NCBI GenBank assembly: GCA_944320405.1
Contig: CALUHI010000030.1
Span: 61,124-125,123, forward strand
Source of the DNA: an uncultured Eggerthellaceae bacterium
GTDB taxonomy: Bacteria; Actinomycetota; Coriobacteriia; Coriobacteriales; Eggerthellaceae
DNA length: 64,000 nt
Direction: 5' to 3'
Shown here: positions 15,969 to 24,790 of the stretch, piece by piece
Layout: each line of letters begins with the position of its first letter
Position numbering within the stretch: position 1 is the stretch's first letter
Translations under genes and position numbers: made by a program
Notes under the pieces: model-generated
The model's input: only the letters and a program-made list of their open reading frames with translations
The model's database searches: none
What the model was told of the DNA's origin: nothing

Positions 15969-16295
15969 TTAGCGGGATTCCGATGCGGCGGGATCCGCAT
16001 CGTCAAGCAAGCCTCCGGCAACGGCGGACTCTGCTTCAGCAGAGTCGTCGTCGCGAGAAACTTCGGGTGCAGCAGAATCCGCAAGGTCATCCGTCTGGTC
16101 TCGGTCGGCAGTCTGCTCGTCATATGCCTGAATATTCTCTTCAAGGAGGTCGCCACCGCGAAGCCCCAGGTTGACGGCCTCTTCATACAGCGAAAGCGCT
16201 TCGTCGAGCGGAAGGCTGTCGTCCGCGACCGCCTGGACGATCTCATTCAGGCGTGCGTTGACCTCCTCGAACGTGTCGTATGAACGCGAATCCAC
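15969..16295 (-). CDS. xseB: Exodeoxyribonuclease VII small subunit with acidic tail
   Basis: Small partner of XseA in single-strand DNA degradation. Residues 7-58 are the XseB helical hairpin (FEEVNARLNEIV, LPLDEALSLYEEAVNLG). The remaining 50 residues are an Asp/Glu/Ala-rich tail, making the protein longer (108) than the usual 70-80. It starts with GTG, whose G is the last base of the nusB stop (TAGTG), so translation is coupled. The catalytic xseA is not in the window. Confidence 0.85.
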   Translation of the reverse strand: MDSRSYDTFEEVNARLNEIVQAVADDSLPLDEALSLYEEAVNLGLRGGDLLEENIQAYDEQTADRDQTDDLADSAAPEVSRDDDSAEAESAVAGGLLDDADPAASESR

Positions 16296-16765
16296 TACGC
16301 GTCCTCCCCCGGCTCCGCCTTGGTGCCAGCATCAGAATCGGCGACATCACCTTCCAGATGGCGGGCAACGCGACCGAGCACGCCGTTGATGAAGCGAGGC
16401 GATTCGTCTTCCCCGCCGAAATCCTTGGCGAGCTCGATGGCCTCGTTGATGGCAACCGAAACCGGCACCTCGTCGACGAACATCATCTCGTACACGGCAA
16501 GACGCAGAATGGAACGGTCGACGATGGGCATGCGCTGAACCGCCCAGTTCTCCGACGATGCAGCAAGCTCTTTGTCGATGGCGGCGACGTGGGACTCCAC
16601 CCCGCGCACCAGTTGCTTGGCGTAATCGGTCAAAGGACCCGCCTCTTCAAGGGCGCGGCCTTCCTCCGCGATGTTCGTCGCGTACTCTTCGGTTATCTCA
16701 CTCGTGTACAGCAATGCGAGCGCGGCGCGGCGCGCGGCCGTACGCTGATGTCGTTTAGTAGCCAT
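16295..16765 (-). CDS. nusB: Transcription antitermination factor NusB
   Basis: Binds boxA RNA with NusE/S10 for rRNA antitermination. The 156 residues show the arginine-rich start (KRHQRTAARRAALALLY), the core LVRGVESH, MPIVDRSILRLAVYEM and SVAINEAIELAKDFGGEDESPRF-type helices, and an acidic tail. The ATG at 16765 has AGGAAA nearby. Located between asp23 and xseB in a widely conserved order. Confidence 0.93.
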   Translation of the reverse strand: MATKRHQRTAARRAALALLYTSEITEEYATNIAEEGRALEEAGPLTDYAKQLVRGVESHVAAIDKELAASSENWAVQRMPIVDRSILRLAVYEMMFVDEVPVSVAINEAIELAKDFGGEDESPRFINGVLGRVARHLEGDVADSDAGTKAEPGEDA

Positions 16766-16806
16766 GATTTCCTATGCGTAAACGGATCGATTGGCGGAAG
16801 GGTTTG

Positions 16807-16832
16807 CCCCGCCGGCACGTGCGCCGGCGGGG
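16807..16832 (-). promoter_or_regulatory. Strong hairpin between asp23 and nusB
   Basis: CCCCGCCGGC and GCCGGCGGGG pair perfectly around six bases. No T-run follows, so it is more likely an mRNA-processing or stability element within the operon than a terminator. Confidence 0.45.
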
Positions 16833-16838
16833 AATCCC

Positions 16839-17189
16839 CTATTCAGCAAATTGCAGGCCGTCGATGTAGACGTCGACCGAAGCGACCTCGGCGCCCACCT
16901 GGCTTGCGACGGCGTCGGCAACAGCGTTGCGCACGCGGTCGGCAACCTCGGGCAGAACCTGACCGAAGTAGGCGTCGATATGCACCGACACCTCAAGCTT
17001 GCTCTCGTCGTTCACCGAAAGCTCGATGCCCTGAACAGGCGTTTTGCCGGCGAGCATGGAACGCAGGTTGCCCTTTGCGGCGGAGGACCCAACGGCGGCG
17101 ACGCCTTCAACCTCGCGCACCGCGATGGAGACGATGGTTTCGACCACGCCAGAGGCGATGGCCATGCCGTCGAGATTCAGTTCGCTCAT
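16839..17189 (-). CDS. Asp23/Gls24 family envelope-stress protein (YqhY-like)
   Basis: A 116-residue cytoplasmic protein of the Asp23/Gls24 family, recognisable by [20 protein letters not shown] near the start and [24 protein letters not shown] in the second half. In Firmicutes the homologue YqhY sits in the same place, between accC and nusB, and is linked to control of acetyl-CoA carboxylase. The start overlaps the accC stop by four bases (ATGA). A regulatory link to the upstream carboxylase genes is an inference from this context. Confidence 0.85.
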   Translation of the reverse strand: MSELNLDGMAIASGVVETIVSIAVREVEGVAAVGSSAAKGNLRSMLAGKTPVQGIELSVNDESKLEVSVHIDAYFGQVLPEVADRVRNAVADAVASQVGAEVASVDVYIDGLQFAE

Positions 17190-18541
17190 AGCAGATCTCC
17201 CATCTGGGTTTCAATGAAGTCGGTGCACGCCTGACCATCGCAGAACACCTGGTTGTCAAGCACGCGGCGATGGAAGGGCAGCGTGGTGGCGATGCCCTCG
17301 ATCACGAATTCGTCGAGCGCGCGACGACCACGAGCGAGCACTTCTTCGCGATCCTGGCCGTACACGATGAGCTTCGCGACCATGGAGTCGTAGTACGGGG
17401 AAATGCGGGAGCCCGAACGGACGTAGCTCTCCACGCGCACGCCTGGGCCCGACGGGGGCTCGAAGCGCGTGATGGTGCCCGGGCACGGACGGAAGCCGTG
17501 GTCGGGATCCTCGGCGTTGATGCGGAACTCCATTGCGTGGCCAAACGGCGTGAACGGCGCACGGCTGGCGCAGCTCATGGGCTCGCCTGCGGCGATGCGC
17601 AGCTGCTCCTTGATGATGTCGACGCCGGTGATCTGCTCGGACACAGGATGCTCCACCTGAACGCGCGTGTTCATTTCCATGAAGTAGAAATGACCGCTTT
17701 CGTCCAAAAGGAATTCGATGGTGCCAGCGTTGCGGTAATCCACGGCGCGGACCGCCTTGATGGCGGCAACACCCATGGCGCGGCGCAGCTCGTCGGTAAG
17801 CGCCGGGGAGGGCGCCTCTTCGATGAGCTTCTGATGGCGGCGCTGCACCGAGCAGTCGCGCTCGCACAACGAGATGTGATTGCCGTGGTTGTCGGCGAGC
17901 ACCTGCACCTCCACATGGCGGGGACGCAGAACCAGCTTTTCGAGGTACACGCCGTCGTTGCCGAAGGCGGCTCCCGCCTCGGCGCGGGCGGCCTTGTACT
18001 GCGACTCGAGATCGGCCGGGTCATGTACCTCGCGCATGCCCTTGCCGCCACCGCCGGCAGTCGCCTTGATGAGCACGGGGTAACCCACGCGGTCAGCGAA
18101 CGCGCGCGCCTCTTCCACCGTGTCGATGCAGCCGTCGGAACCGGGAACGGTGGGAACGCCGCACGCCTTCATGGTTTCGCGTGCGGAGGACTTGTCGCCC
18201 ATGCGCTCGATGCACTCGGCATCAGGGCCGATGAACACGATGTCGTTGTCAACGCACGCACGCGCGAACTCAGCGTTTTCGGCCAAAAAGCCGTAGCCCG
18301 GATGGATGGCCTGGGCGCCGGTGTTCTTCGCGGCAGCGATGATGCTGGGGATGACCAGGTAGCTCTTGGTTGCCTGGGCGGGGCCGATGCACACCGCCTC
18401 GTCGGCGTAGCGCACCGGATAGGTGTCGGCATCCTCGGTGGAGTACACGGCGACGGTCTTGACGCCCAGCTCGCGTGCCGCGCGCATGACGCGCAGCGCG
18501 ACCTCGCCGCGATTCGCCACTAGGATTTTGTCGAACATCAT
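17186..18541 (-). CDS. accC: Biotin carboxylase
   Basis: Carboxylates protein-bound biotin with bicarbonate and ATP. The 451 residues include the ANRGE start, the glycine loop [12 protein letters not shown] near 165, the [20 protein letters not shown] signature and the closing domain. Start codons ATG at 18541 and 18538 overlap the stop of the upstream gene (GCATGATG), so it is translationally coupled to a protein carrying both a carboxyltransferase and a biotin domain. The immediate complex is thus probably a two-subunit pyruvate carboxylase or similar; it may also serve acetyl-CoA carboxylase if accA/D lie elsewhere. Confidence 0.93.
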   Translation of the reverse strand: MMFDKILVANRGEVALRVMRAARELGVKTVAVYSTEDADTYPVRYADEAVCIGPAQATKSYLVIPSIIAAAKNTGAQAIHPGYGFLAENAEFARACVDNDIVFIGPDAECIERMGDKSSARETMKACGVPTVPGSDGCIDTVEEARAFADRVGYPVLIKATAGGGGKGMREVHDPADLESQYKAARAEAGAAFGNDGVYLEKLVLRPRHVEVQVLADNHGNHISLCERDCSVQRRHQKLIEEAPSPALTDELRRAMGVAAIKAVRAVDYRNAGTIEFLLDESGHFYFMEMNTRVQVEHPVSEQITGVDIIKEQLRIAAGEPMSCASRAPFTPFGHAMEFRINAEDPDHGFRPCPGTITRFEPPSGPGVRVESYVRSGSRISPYYDSMVAKLIVYGQDREEVLARGRRALDEFVIEGIATTLPFHRRVLDNQVFCDGQACTDFIETQMGDLL

Positions 18542-20442
18542 GCCGTCTCCGGGGCCGAAGAGCCGGGAGTGCTGTTCGTGGGCTCGATGTAGAACAGCGG
18601 AGTGCCGAACTCGACCGGGGTGGCGTCCTCGAGGCAGACCTCGCGGATGGTACCCATTTCCTCGGAGGTGATCTCGTTCATGAGCTTCATGGCCTCAACG
18701 ATGCACAGCGTCTGGTTGGCCGTGACCTCATCGCCCACCTTGACGAACGGGGGCTCGCCCGGCGCGGGGGACGTGTAGAACGTGCCCACCATGGGGGCAG
18801 TCACGCAGTGCCACGTGGAAGGACGGCTCTTGTCCTCGGCAGGGGCGGCAGCAGCGGGCTCGGCTGCGGGTGCAGCGGTCGCAACGGGGGCTGCGGGAGC
18901 AGCCTGCGCGGCGGGCGCAGCAACAGGAACGGGCATCGAGCCAGGCATGCGCACAGCGATGCGCATTCCCTCTTCCTCCACTACGATCTCGCCGACGCCG
19001 CTTTCCTCGGCGACGCGAACCAGTTCGCGAATCTGATTGATGTCCACGTAATCGTCCTCCTTGGTATTGCTGGACTCCTCTTCAAGCAGGAAGTCGACTT
19101 TCTCGGATGTGCGGTGCTTGCTCAGGTACGTGCGCGCCTCGTTGGGGAACAGCGCGTACATCAGCACGTCTTCTTCGCTCTTCGCCAGATCGCCGATCTC
19201 CTCGGCAACCTCGTCGAACGTGGTGGTAACAAGCGAGCCGGGCGCCACGTCGGGCGGCAGGATCTGCGAGTTGCCCACCACCTTGGCGACGACGTCTTTG
19301 TCCATGCGGCCGGGGGCTTTGCCGTAGTAGCCGCAGATGTAGTCCTTCATCTCCTTCGAGACGATGCTCCAGCGCTTGCCGGTGAGCACGTTGAACACCG
19401 CCTGGGTGCCCACGATCTGGGACATAGGCGTGACCAACGGCGGGTAGCCCACCTCGGCGCGAACCTTCGGGATTTCCGCCATGACTTCAGGCAGACGATC
19501 GGCGGCGTTCTGGCCTTCCAGCTGCGCCACCAGGTTGCTCATCATGCCGCCCGGCACCTGATGCGAGTACACCTGCATGTGGATGAGCGAGGAAACGCCG
19601 CGCTTGTAGTGGCCGCGCTTGCGTACCTCTTCCCAGTACTCGGCAATCTCGAACAGCAGATCCAGGTTCAGGCCGGTGTCGTAGCTGCTCTCCTGGAGGG
19701 CGGCCACGACCATCTCGACCGCGGGATGCGAGTTGCCAAACGCCAACGGCGCCGAAGCCGTGTCGGCGATAGCGGCACCCGCTTCGGCGGCCTTCAAGAT
19801 GTTGGCGGGAGCCATGCCGCCAACATAGTGGCAGTGGACGTGCAAGGGCAGGCCGATCTCGGCATTGAACGCCTTCACCATGCGCTCGGTGCGATACGGC
19901 GTGAGCATGCCCGCCATGTCCTTGATGGCGATGGAATCGGCGCCCAAATCCTTCAGCTGCTGACCATATTCCAGGAAGCTGTCGAGGGTGTGAACAGGCG
20001 AGATGGTGTAAGAGATGGCGCCTTCGAAGTGGCCGCCGCATTCCTTGATGGCCTCGGCGTTATCAACGACGTTGCGGATGTCGTTGAGCGCGTCAAAAAC
20101 GCGGAACACATGGATGCCGTTGCGCTTGGCAGCCTTGATGAATCGATTGCAGATCTCACGCGAGTAGTGCTTGTAGCCTACCAGGTTCTGGCCGCGCGAG
20201 AGCATGGCGAGCGGCGTGTTGGGCGTTTGCGCCTTGATGGAGCGCAGGCGCTCCCACGGGTTCTCGTCGAGGAAACGCAGGCAGGTGTCGAACGTGGCAC
20301 CGCCCCAGGCCTCGATCGCCCAGTACCCGACGCGGTCCATTTTCGGCAGGATCGGCAGCATGTCGCCGATCTGCATGCGCGTGGCCCACAGGCTCTGCTG
20401 GCCGTCACGGATGGTGGTATCCATGAGCTGAAGCCTTGGCAT
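18538..20442 (-). CDS. Pyruvate/oxaloacetate carboxyltransferase fused to an AccB-type biotin carrier domain
   Basis: A 634-residue fusion. Residues 1-460 are the PycB/OadA carboxyltransferase: [37 protein letters not shown] and HVHCHYVGG provide the metal and substrate sites. After a linker, residues about 472-505 ([21 protein letters not shown]) resemble the N-terminus of AccB, then an Ala/Pro hinge and a biotinyl domain with EAMKLMN, Lys586 being the expected biotin site. An AccB-like rather than PycB-like biotin domain suggests a carrier able to serve more than one carboxylase. It heads the operon, with an AT-rich TATAAT at 20491-20496. No membrane OadB/OadG genes are adjacent, so a sodium-pump decarboxylase is less likely. 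Confidence 0.9.
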   Translation of the reverse strand: MPRLQLMDTTIRDGQQSLWATRMQIGDMLPILPKMDRVGYWAIEAWGGATFDTCLRFLDENPWERLRSIKAQTPNTPLAMLSRGQNLVGYKHYSREICNRFIKAAKRNGIHVFRVFDALNDIRNVVDNAEAIKECGGHFEGAISYTISPVHTLDSFLEYGQQLKDLGADSIAIKDMAGMLTPYRTERMVKAFNAEIGLPLHVHCHYVGGMAPANILKAAEAGAAIADTASAPLAFGNSHPAVEMVVAALQESSYDTGLNLDLLFEIAEYWEEVRKRGHYKRGVSSLIHMQVYSHQVPGGMMSNLVAQLEGQNAADRLPEVMAEIPKVRAEVGYPPLVTPMSQIVGTQAVFNVLTGKRWSIVSKEMKDYICGYYGKAPGRMDKDVVAKVVGNSQILPPDVAPGSLVTTTFDEVAEEIGDLAKSEEDVLMYALFPNEARTYLSKHRTSEKVDFLLEEESSNTKEDDYVDINQIRELVRVAEESGVGEIVVEEEGMRIAVRMPGSMPVPVAAPAAQAAPAAPVATAAPAAEPAAAAPAEDKSRPSTWHCVTAPMVGTFYTSPAPGEPPFVKVGDEVTANQTLCIVEAMKLMNEITSEEMGTIREVCLEDATPVEFGTPLFYIEPTNSTPGSSAPETA

Positions 20443-20838
20443 GAACTCACACCCCCTTCTGTTTGCGAATAGTCAAAGATCGAAACATGAATTATAGAAG
20501 ATCAGATGCAGGTTTACGCCCCACGGCGCCCGAATTCACGAACAAGGGACACAAAGGGACGCTGGAAGGTGCGGCAAGCAAGACAAACAGGCTTCGAAAC
20601 GCGTTCATGCGGGTATGATTTTGCCGCCGAATCGTTATGACGAGAAGTACTAAACTCGTCTGCTACCTTGGAAAACATTCGTTTTGACCTTCTGGCTGGC
20701 AGCCGATGCACACCTTTGCGGCAGCGCTGAGATGCCCTAGTTTTTTCTCTGGAGGACACCTGTGGTCGCGTTTTGTTGCGCGTGCGCAGAGCGAACATCG
20801 AAAATGCCGCTCCCGCGCTACAGGGGAAGGGGAAGAAC
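20443..20838. other. Intergenic region between divergent genes
   Basis: About 396 bases with no convincing gene. On the minus strand TATAAT (20496-20491) is the likely -10 of the carboxyltransferase operon. On the plus side only short, poor promoter matches are seen. Open frames here have no recognisable family. Confidence 0.4.
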
Positions 20839-21902
20839 ATGGATCTGTCTGGATGGATGAGGTCGTTCGAAGAAGCGGAGCGAGCTTACGAGCGCGCCAT
20901 GGAACGCCATGGGCTCTCCTTCGAAGATGACGAATCGTCTCCGAGATCGCGGCGTTTCTCCTTTGACGGCATGCGCGGATGCCATTGCGAAAACGGAGGG
21001 CCTCCATCTGGCGCAACTGGATCTCCCCCGCCCGTCTCGCATGCCGCGAAGGCAAGGAGACCGGATCGCTGTTCGTCGATCTCCGATGCACGAAAAGCTG
21101 CTACTTCTGCTTCAACGTCAATCAGCCCCACTTCGAGCACTTCCAGAAGCACCGCCGCAACATCGTATTGGAGCTCGAGCAGGCGCACGCTTCCGGTGCC
21201 AACTACCGCTGCCTGGCCGTCACCGGCGGGGAGCCGCTTCTGAATGAAGACGACGTCATCGCTTTCTTCCGCCGCGCGAAGGAGCTGTACCCGCACTGTC
21301 ATACGCGTCTGTACACCAACGGCGAGCTGCTCAACGACAGAAACCTTGAGAGGCTTGCCGAAAGCGGACTGGCCGAAATCCGTTTCAGCGTGAAACCGCG
21401 CGATTTCGACTCTCGCCAAGAACACGTGCTCCATGCAATGGAGAAGGCGGTCGCGGCACTGCCCAACGTTGTCATCGAGATGCCGGTAATCCCGGGGTCG
21501 GCCGACGAGATGAAGTCTCTCATGCGCCTTGGCGTCCACTACTGCAGCGCCGACAACCGCAACTCGGCGCAAGTGAGCCCGCAGAACGCTCCTTTCGCAC
21601 ACAGCGAAGACGTGCGGCGGCACTACGCATGGCTCGCTTTCGGCGAAGGCGATCATTTCCTGAAGTGCGCAAAGGCATTTGGCGACGACGCCGAACGCGT
21701 GCGAAAGTGGGCGGATGCAAAAGAAAGCGTGCCTTACAATTTCGACGGCAGCGCAGAGCGCATCGCCTTCCCTTTGAAGCTTGCTCAGGAGGCGCGTGAA
21801 GCGCTGCCCGGCATCGACTTGGGCTTGAACACCTCCATCCTCGAAGAGCAAAACGGAGGCCTTTTGCTGCGCGAAGTGGGGCTCGAGCGCATCGAGGCGT
21901 AG
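20839..21902 (+). pseudogene. Radical SAM protein gene with two apparent frameshifts
   Basis: The 3' part (frame open from 20979) encodes a radical SAM core with the [4Fe-4S] motif CTKSCYFC (Cx3Cx2C) and VTGGEPLLN. The likely start is the ATG at 20839 with GGGAAGGGGAAG before it, giving MDLSGWMRSFEEAERAYERAM. To reach the core from there the frame must shift forward one base twice: once near 20930-20950, into a short frame reading ACADAIAKTEGLHLAQLDLP, and once at a C5 run near 21025, where removing one C restores LPARLACREGKETGS. This indicates decay or homopolymer sequencing error. The reaction is unknown. Confidence 0.65.
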
Positions 21903-21912
21903 CAGTCAAAGC

Positions 21913-21940
21913 CGCAAGCGTGCCACCGATGCCGCTTGCG
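21913..21940. terminator. Hairpin between convergent genes
   Basis: CGCAAGCG and CGCTTGCG pair around a 12-base loop, between the radical SAM stop and the zinc-ribbon stop. No long T-run on either side. Confidence 0.4.
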
Positions 21941-21949
21941 CCCCAGCCT

Positions 21950-22144
21950 TTACCGCGCCTTGTCTTCCTTGCGAAGCGCCACCGAGTTCTCCAGCACCTC
22001 TCCGCAACGCGCGCACGTCGTTGCGGAAGGACGGTTGAGATGGCCGCACTCCCTGCAATACCCGGGAATGTCGTTTTGCTGAACAACGAACTGAGGCGCT
22101 TCTCCGCGGCATCTGCCGCAATTCACGCACGCGTACCCGCACAT
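21950..22144 (-). CDS. Small zinc-ribbon protein
   Basis: A 64-residue protein with three cysteine clusters: CVNCGRC near residue 6, CREC near 34 and CARC near 48, so it should bind one or two zinc ions. The start is firm: the ATG at 22144 is preceded by AAGGGAGG. Nothing in the sequence points to a specific partner. It lies between the SpoVA-like pair and the frameshifted radical SAM gene. Function unknown. Confidence 0.75.
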   Translation of the reverse strand: MCGYACVNCGRCRGEAPQFVVQQNDIPGYCRECGHLNRPSATTCARCGEVLENSVALRKEDKAR

Positions 22145-22170
22145 CGCAATTCCTCCCTTGAAAGCGCAGC

Positions 22171-22199
22171 GCCTGCGCGGATACGGCATCCGCGCAGGC
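22171..22199 (-). terminator. Hairpin after the SpoVA-like pair
   Basis: A perfect 12-bp stem (GCCTGCGCGGAT and complement) with a five-base loop, 49 bases after the stop of the SpoVA-like gene in the minus direction. No T-run, but the stem is strong. Confidence 0.55.
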
Positions 22200-22248
22200 T
22201 TAACATGGCATCAGCTGAATCCACCAGCTCCCATCGGTGGAATGCCGC

Positions 22249-22611
22249 TTATTCGTCCTTCTTGCCTTTCGTCCGCGCCAGATGGCCTGCTCCGGCAATG
22301 ACGCCCATCAGGCAGAAGATCACCAACACGACGAAATTGGTGAGAACGCCGGTCCAGTCGCCGCCCAGCAACTGCTGGATGGCCATGTACACCGCTTCGC
22401 CGAAGCCGATAACCAGGATACCCGTCCCGGTGCCGGCGAAGCCGCCCAATGCCGCCATGATGCCCAGCGCCGCAGCCAAGGCGCCCGCGCCGATGCCCAC
22501 CAAAAGGATCTTGGGCGGGATGGAATGCGTATGATCCTGAATCATCTGGAAAAACGCGCAGAACGCGCCGCCAATGAAAAATGAGGCGATGAACGGGATG
22601 ATCGTTTCCAT
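22249..22611 (-). CDS. SpoVA-family (SpoVAE-like) membrane protein
   Basis: A 120-residue hydrophobic protein with about four membrane helices. FIASFFIGGAFCAFFQMIQD, PPKILLVGIGAGALAAALG and FAGTGTGILVIGFGEAV follow the pattern of SpoVAC/SpoVAE, the channel that moves dipicolinic acid in endospores. The ATG at 22611 has GGAGGG before it, and the upstream SpoVA-like gene ends ten bases earlier, so they form an operon. The surrounding genome type is not known to sporulate, so the transported compound is probably something else. Confidence 0.75.
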   Translation of the reverse strand: METIIPFIASFFIGGAFCAFFQMIQDHTHSIPPKILLVGIGAGALAAALGIMAALGGFAGTGTGILVIGFGEAVYMAIQQLLGGDWTGVLTNFVVLVIFCLMGVIAGAGHLARTKGKKDE

Positions 22612-22621
22612 ATCGCCCTCC

Positions 22622-23002
22622 TTACGCCATGAAGTATGCCGCGACCGCCACGATGATGGCAATCAGCGCACCGGTTCCAACCACCCAGAAGAACAGGTCC
22701 AGCAAACGACAAACGCCCTTGCCGGCTCCGCCTTCCTTGGCACCCTCTTCGTACTCGTTCGCCAATGCGCAGGCGAATCCGTTGAACACCAGGATGGAGC
22801 CCCAGCCAGTGTGCGGAGCAAGCTTCTGGTGGATGCCGGTGATGTAGAGGATCACACCGACCACGCCCATGGACAGCAGCGTGGCAGGCATGCCGAACGC
22901 CGGCCCGAGAATGAGTCCCCAAATGGTCAGGAAAATCTGCCCGATCAGGCAGTAGAAACCGCCCATGAGGAAGGACAGCACATACGGTTTGCAAGCGCTC
23001 AC
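22622..23002 (-). CDS. SpoVA-family (SpoVAC-like) membrane protein
   Basis: A 126-residue membrane protein with about four helices: PYVLSFLMGGFYCLIGQIF, GLILGPAFGMPATLLSMGV, HTGWGSILVFNGFACALANE and a final hydrophobic segment. The GS(I)L(V)xGF-type central motif is that of SpoVAC. Translation most likely starts at GTG 23002, with AAAGGGGAAG eight bases upstream, rather than at an ATG 21 codons earlier. Two-gene operon with the SpoVAE-like protein; the two may form a hetero-oligomeric pore. Confidence 0.72.
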   Translation of the reverse strand: MSACKPYVLSFLMGGFYCLIGQIFLTIWGLILGPAFGMPATLLSMGVVGVILYITGIHQKLAPHTGWGSILVFNGFACALANEYEEGAKEGGAGKGVCRLLDLFFWVVGTGALIAIIVAVAAYFMA

Positions 23003-23171
23003 AGCACTTCCCCTTTCCTCTGAAAAGACCCTCTGAAACCCCGTGGAAGGTGAGGGATCGATCATTCGACCACGGGGTAAGGGAGGGTCGTGTCTTTCGG
23101 AATGCCTCCGTCGCCGGCATTCCGCTCATCGGAGGGGCGGCGCACCATCTCCGTCGCCCCTCGCGTATCCG

Positions 23172-24303
23172 CTAGATGGTGAACAGAACCTTGTTGGAGC
23201 CTTCCATCTTCTTGGCAAGCTCCTCGACAGGGCCGTACTCCATGCAGCGAGCCTGGCAGTGCTGCACGCAGGTGGGCAGCCTGCCCTTGGCAACGCGCTC
23301 GGCGCAGCCACCAGCCGTGGTCGCAGGAAACGACGCGCGGATCGACGATCGGGGTGATCTTGATGGTGCGCTTGGCACGTCCCAGCGGGTTCTCGACCCA
23401 CACCCACTCGCCATCGGTCACGCCCAGCTTCTCGGCTGTCTCGGGATGGACCTCAATGTAGGGCCAGGGATCCATGCGACGCAGACGCTTGACCTGGCGA
23501 TGCTCGGAATGGAACGAGCTCCAGCGGCGAGCGCCGGTGGTCAGGACGAACGGATACTCCTCCATGAGCTCGGGCGTGGCACCCGGACCCGGATCCGGCT
23601 CTTCGAAGTACGGCATCGGATCGAGGCCGCAGGCATCGTAGAACGTGCTCCACAGCTCGATGCGGCCGGTGGCGGTGTTGAAGCCCGGCTTGCCGTCGGC
23701 GCGCAGCAGGCCCTTCTCGTAGCGCTAGTGCTCGAACGGCAGGTACACCGGAGCCTTCTCGCGCATCTCGGGGAACGTCATGCCCGTGGACTCGATCATG
23801 CAGGACAGCATGTCCTCGATGTTGTCCCACGACCAAGCCTCGGGATTGAGGCGCTTGCCGATCATCAGGTTGATCTCGGCGTCGGACTTGGCCTCGCCAA
23901 CGGTAGTCACCTTGTTGATGACCTCGCCGCGCTGCAGGCCGTCGCCCAGGCGCAGGCCATCCTTCTCGGGATACGTGGCAGCGGGCAGCACAACGTCGGC
24001 GCATGCCATCGCAGTCGGCGTCATAAACAGGTCGACCACGAGGCCCCACTGCATGGCAGCAGGCTTGCTGTTGGCAATCAAACGGGCAGCGCGAATGATC
24101 TGGTCCTCGGGAACCCAGGTAATCTCGGAAACCTTGGACGGCGGGTACTCCTGCACGCGCTCGCGCAGCTCTTCGAAGCCGTAGGTCCACTTCTCAAAGA
24201 AGTCGTGATCGTACAGGTCTTCGTTGATGATGACGTTCATCATGCCCAAAGCCAGTGCAGCGTCGGTGCCGGGGCGCGGGCATGCGCCGATCGTGGTGGG
24301 CAT
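23172..24303 (-). pseudogene. Remnant of a DMSO-reductase-family molybdopterin oxidoreductase joined to a ferredoxin-subunit tail
   Basis: From about 24290 the minus strand encodes the C-terminal half of a catalytic molybdopterin subunit, starting abruptly at RPGTDAALALGMM, with DVVLPAATYPEKDG and a molybdopterin-binding C-terminal domain (GKPGFNTATGRIELWSTF, VLTTGARRWSSFHSE, DPRVVSCDHGWW). A TAG at 23727-23725 interrupts it at FEH*RYEKG, where a Tyr codon would fit. Near 23300 the frame breaks and continues, in another frame, as the tail of a DmsB-like iron-sulfur subunit (PTCVQHCQARCMEYG to VLFTI, stop at 23172). The 5' half of dmsA, its 3' end and most of dmsB are missing. Not functional. 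Confidence 0.85.
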
Positions 24304-24790
24304 GGGCGTGGGCTACCTGGTGGGGTATATCACGGACTCGGTGGGAATCGACGGGCAGGAGTCGTTCGCGTTCGTGTCGCTTGCCTTAGTCGTGCTGCTG
24401 ACAGTTTTTGTAACCGCCATCAATTTTGACAAAGACCAGCTGGAAGCCGAAAGGAACGAAAAGCCGCTGCCCGCTGCCGCACCCGGCACGCCTCAGCCGG
24501 CACGAGCAACCTGGCGCGAGCGCTGCGAAAAGCTTGCGAGGGAAAACGGCTTGTCCGCACGCGAAATCGAGGCGTTCAACCTGCTGGCGAAAGGCCGCGG
24601 AAGCGTCTACATCCAAGAGAAGCTGTACATCTCACAGCACACCGTCAAAACGCACACGTATCACATCTACAAAAAGCTCGGTGTCAATTCGCGCGAGGAG
24701 CTGCTGACGCTCATCGAGCAGACGACCATTGCCAATCCGCCTGCCGTCGCTGACGGCAACAGCGAACGCGCCAAGGAACGCTGCGACTAG
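24292..24790 (+). pseudogene. Truncated membrane-linked LuxR-family regulator
   Basis: Only the C-terminal end of a membrane-helix/LuxR protein remains. A last hydrophobic segment (SFAFVSLALVVLLTVFVTAINF) and a GerE-type DNA-binding domain (LSAREIEAFNLLAKG, KLYISQHTVKTHTYHIYKKLGV) are intact, but the frame upstream of about 24292 runs antisense through the oxidoreductase remnant and has no proper start. Regulators of this type commonly stand beside molybdoenzyme operons in Eggerthellaceae. It overlaps the 3' end of the convergent DUF2207 gene by four bases. Confidence 0.75.

Noticed and set aside
18538..20442. Sodium-pumping oxaloacetate decarboxylase alpha subunit
   Set aside because: No oadB or oadG membrane subunit is adjacent, while accC is translationally coupled, which favours a carboxylase.
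24224..24291. N-terminal part of the LuxR frame as genuine protein
   Set aside because: These bases encode the oxidoreductase remnant on the other strand, so the frame here is only by chance open.
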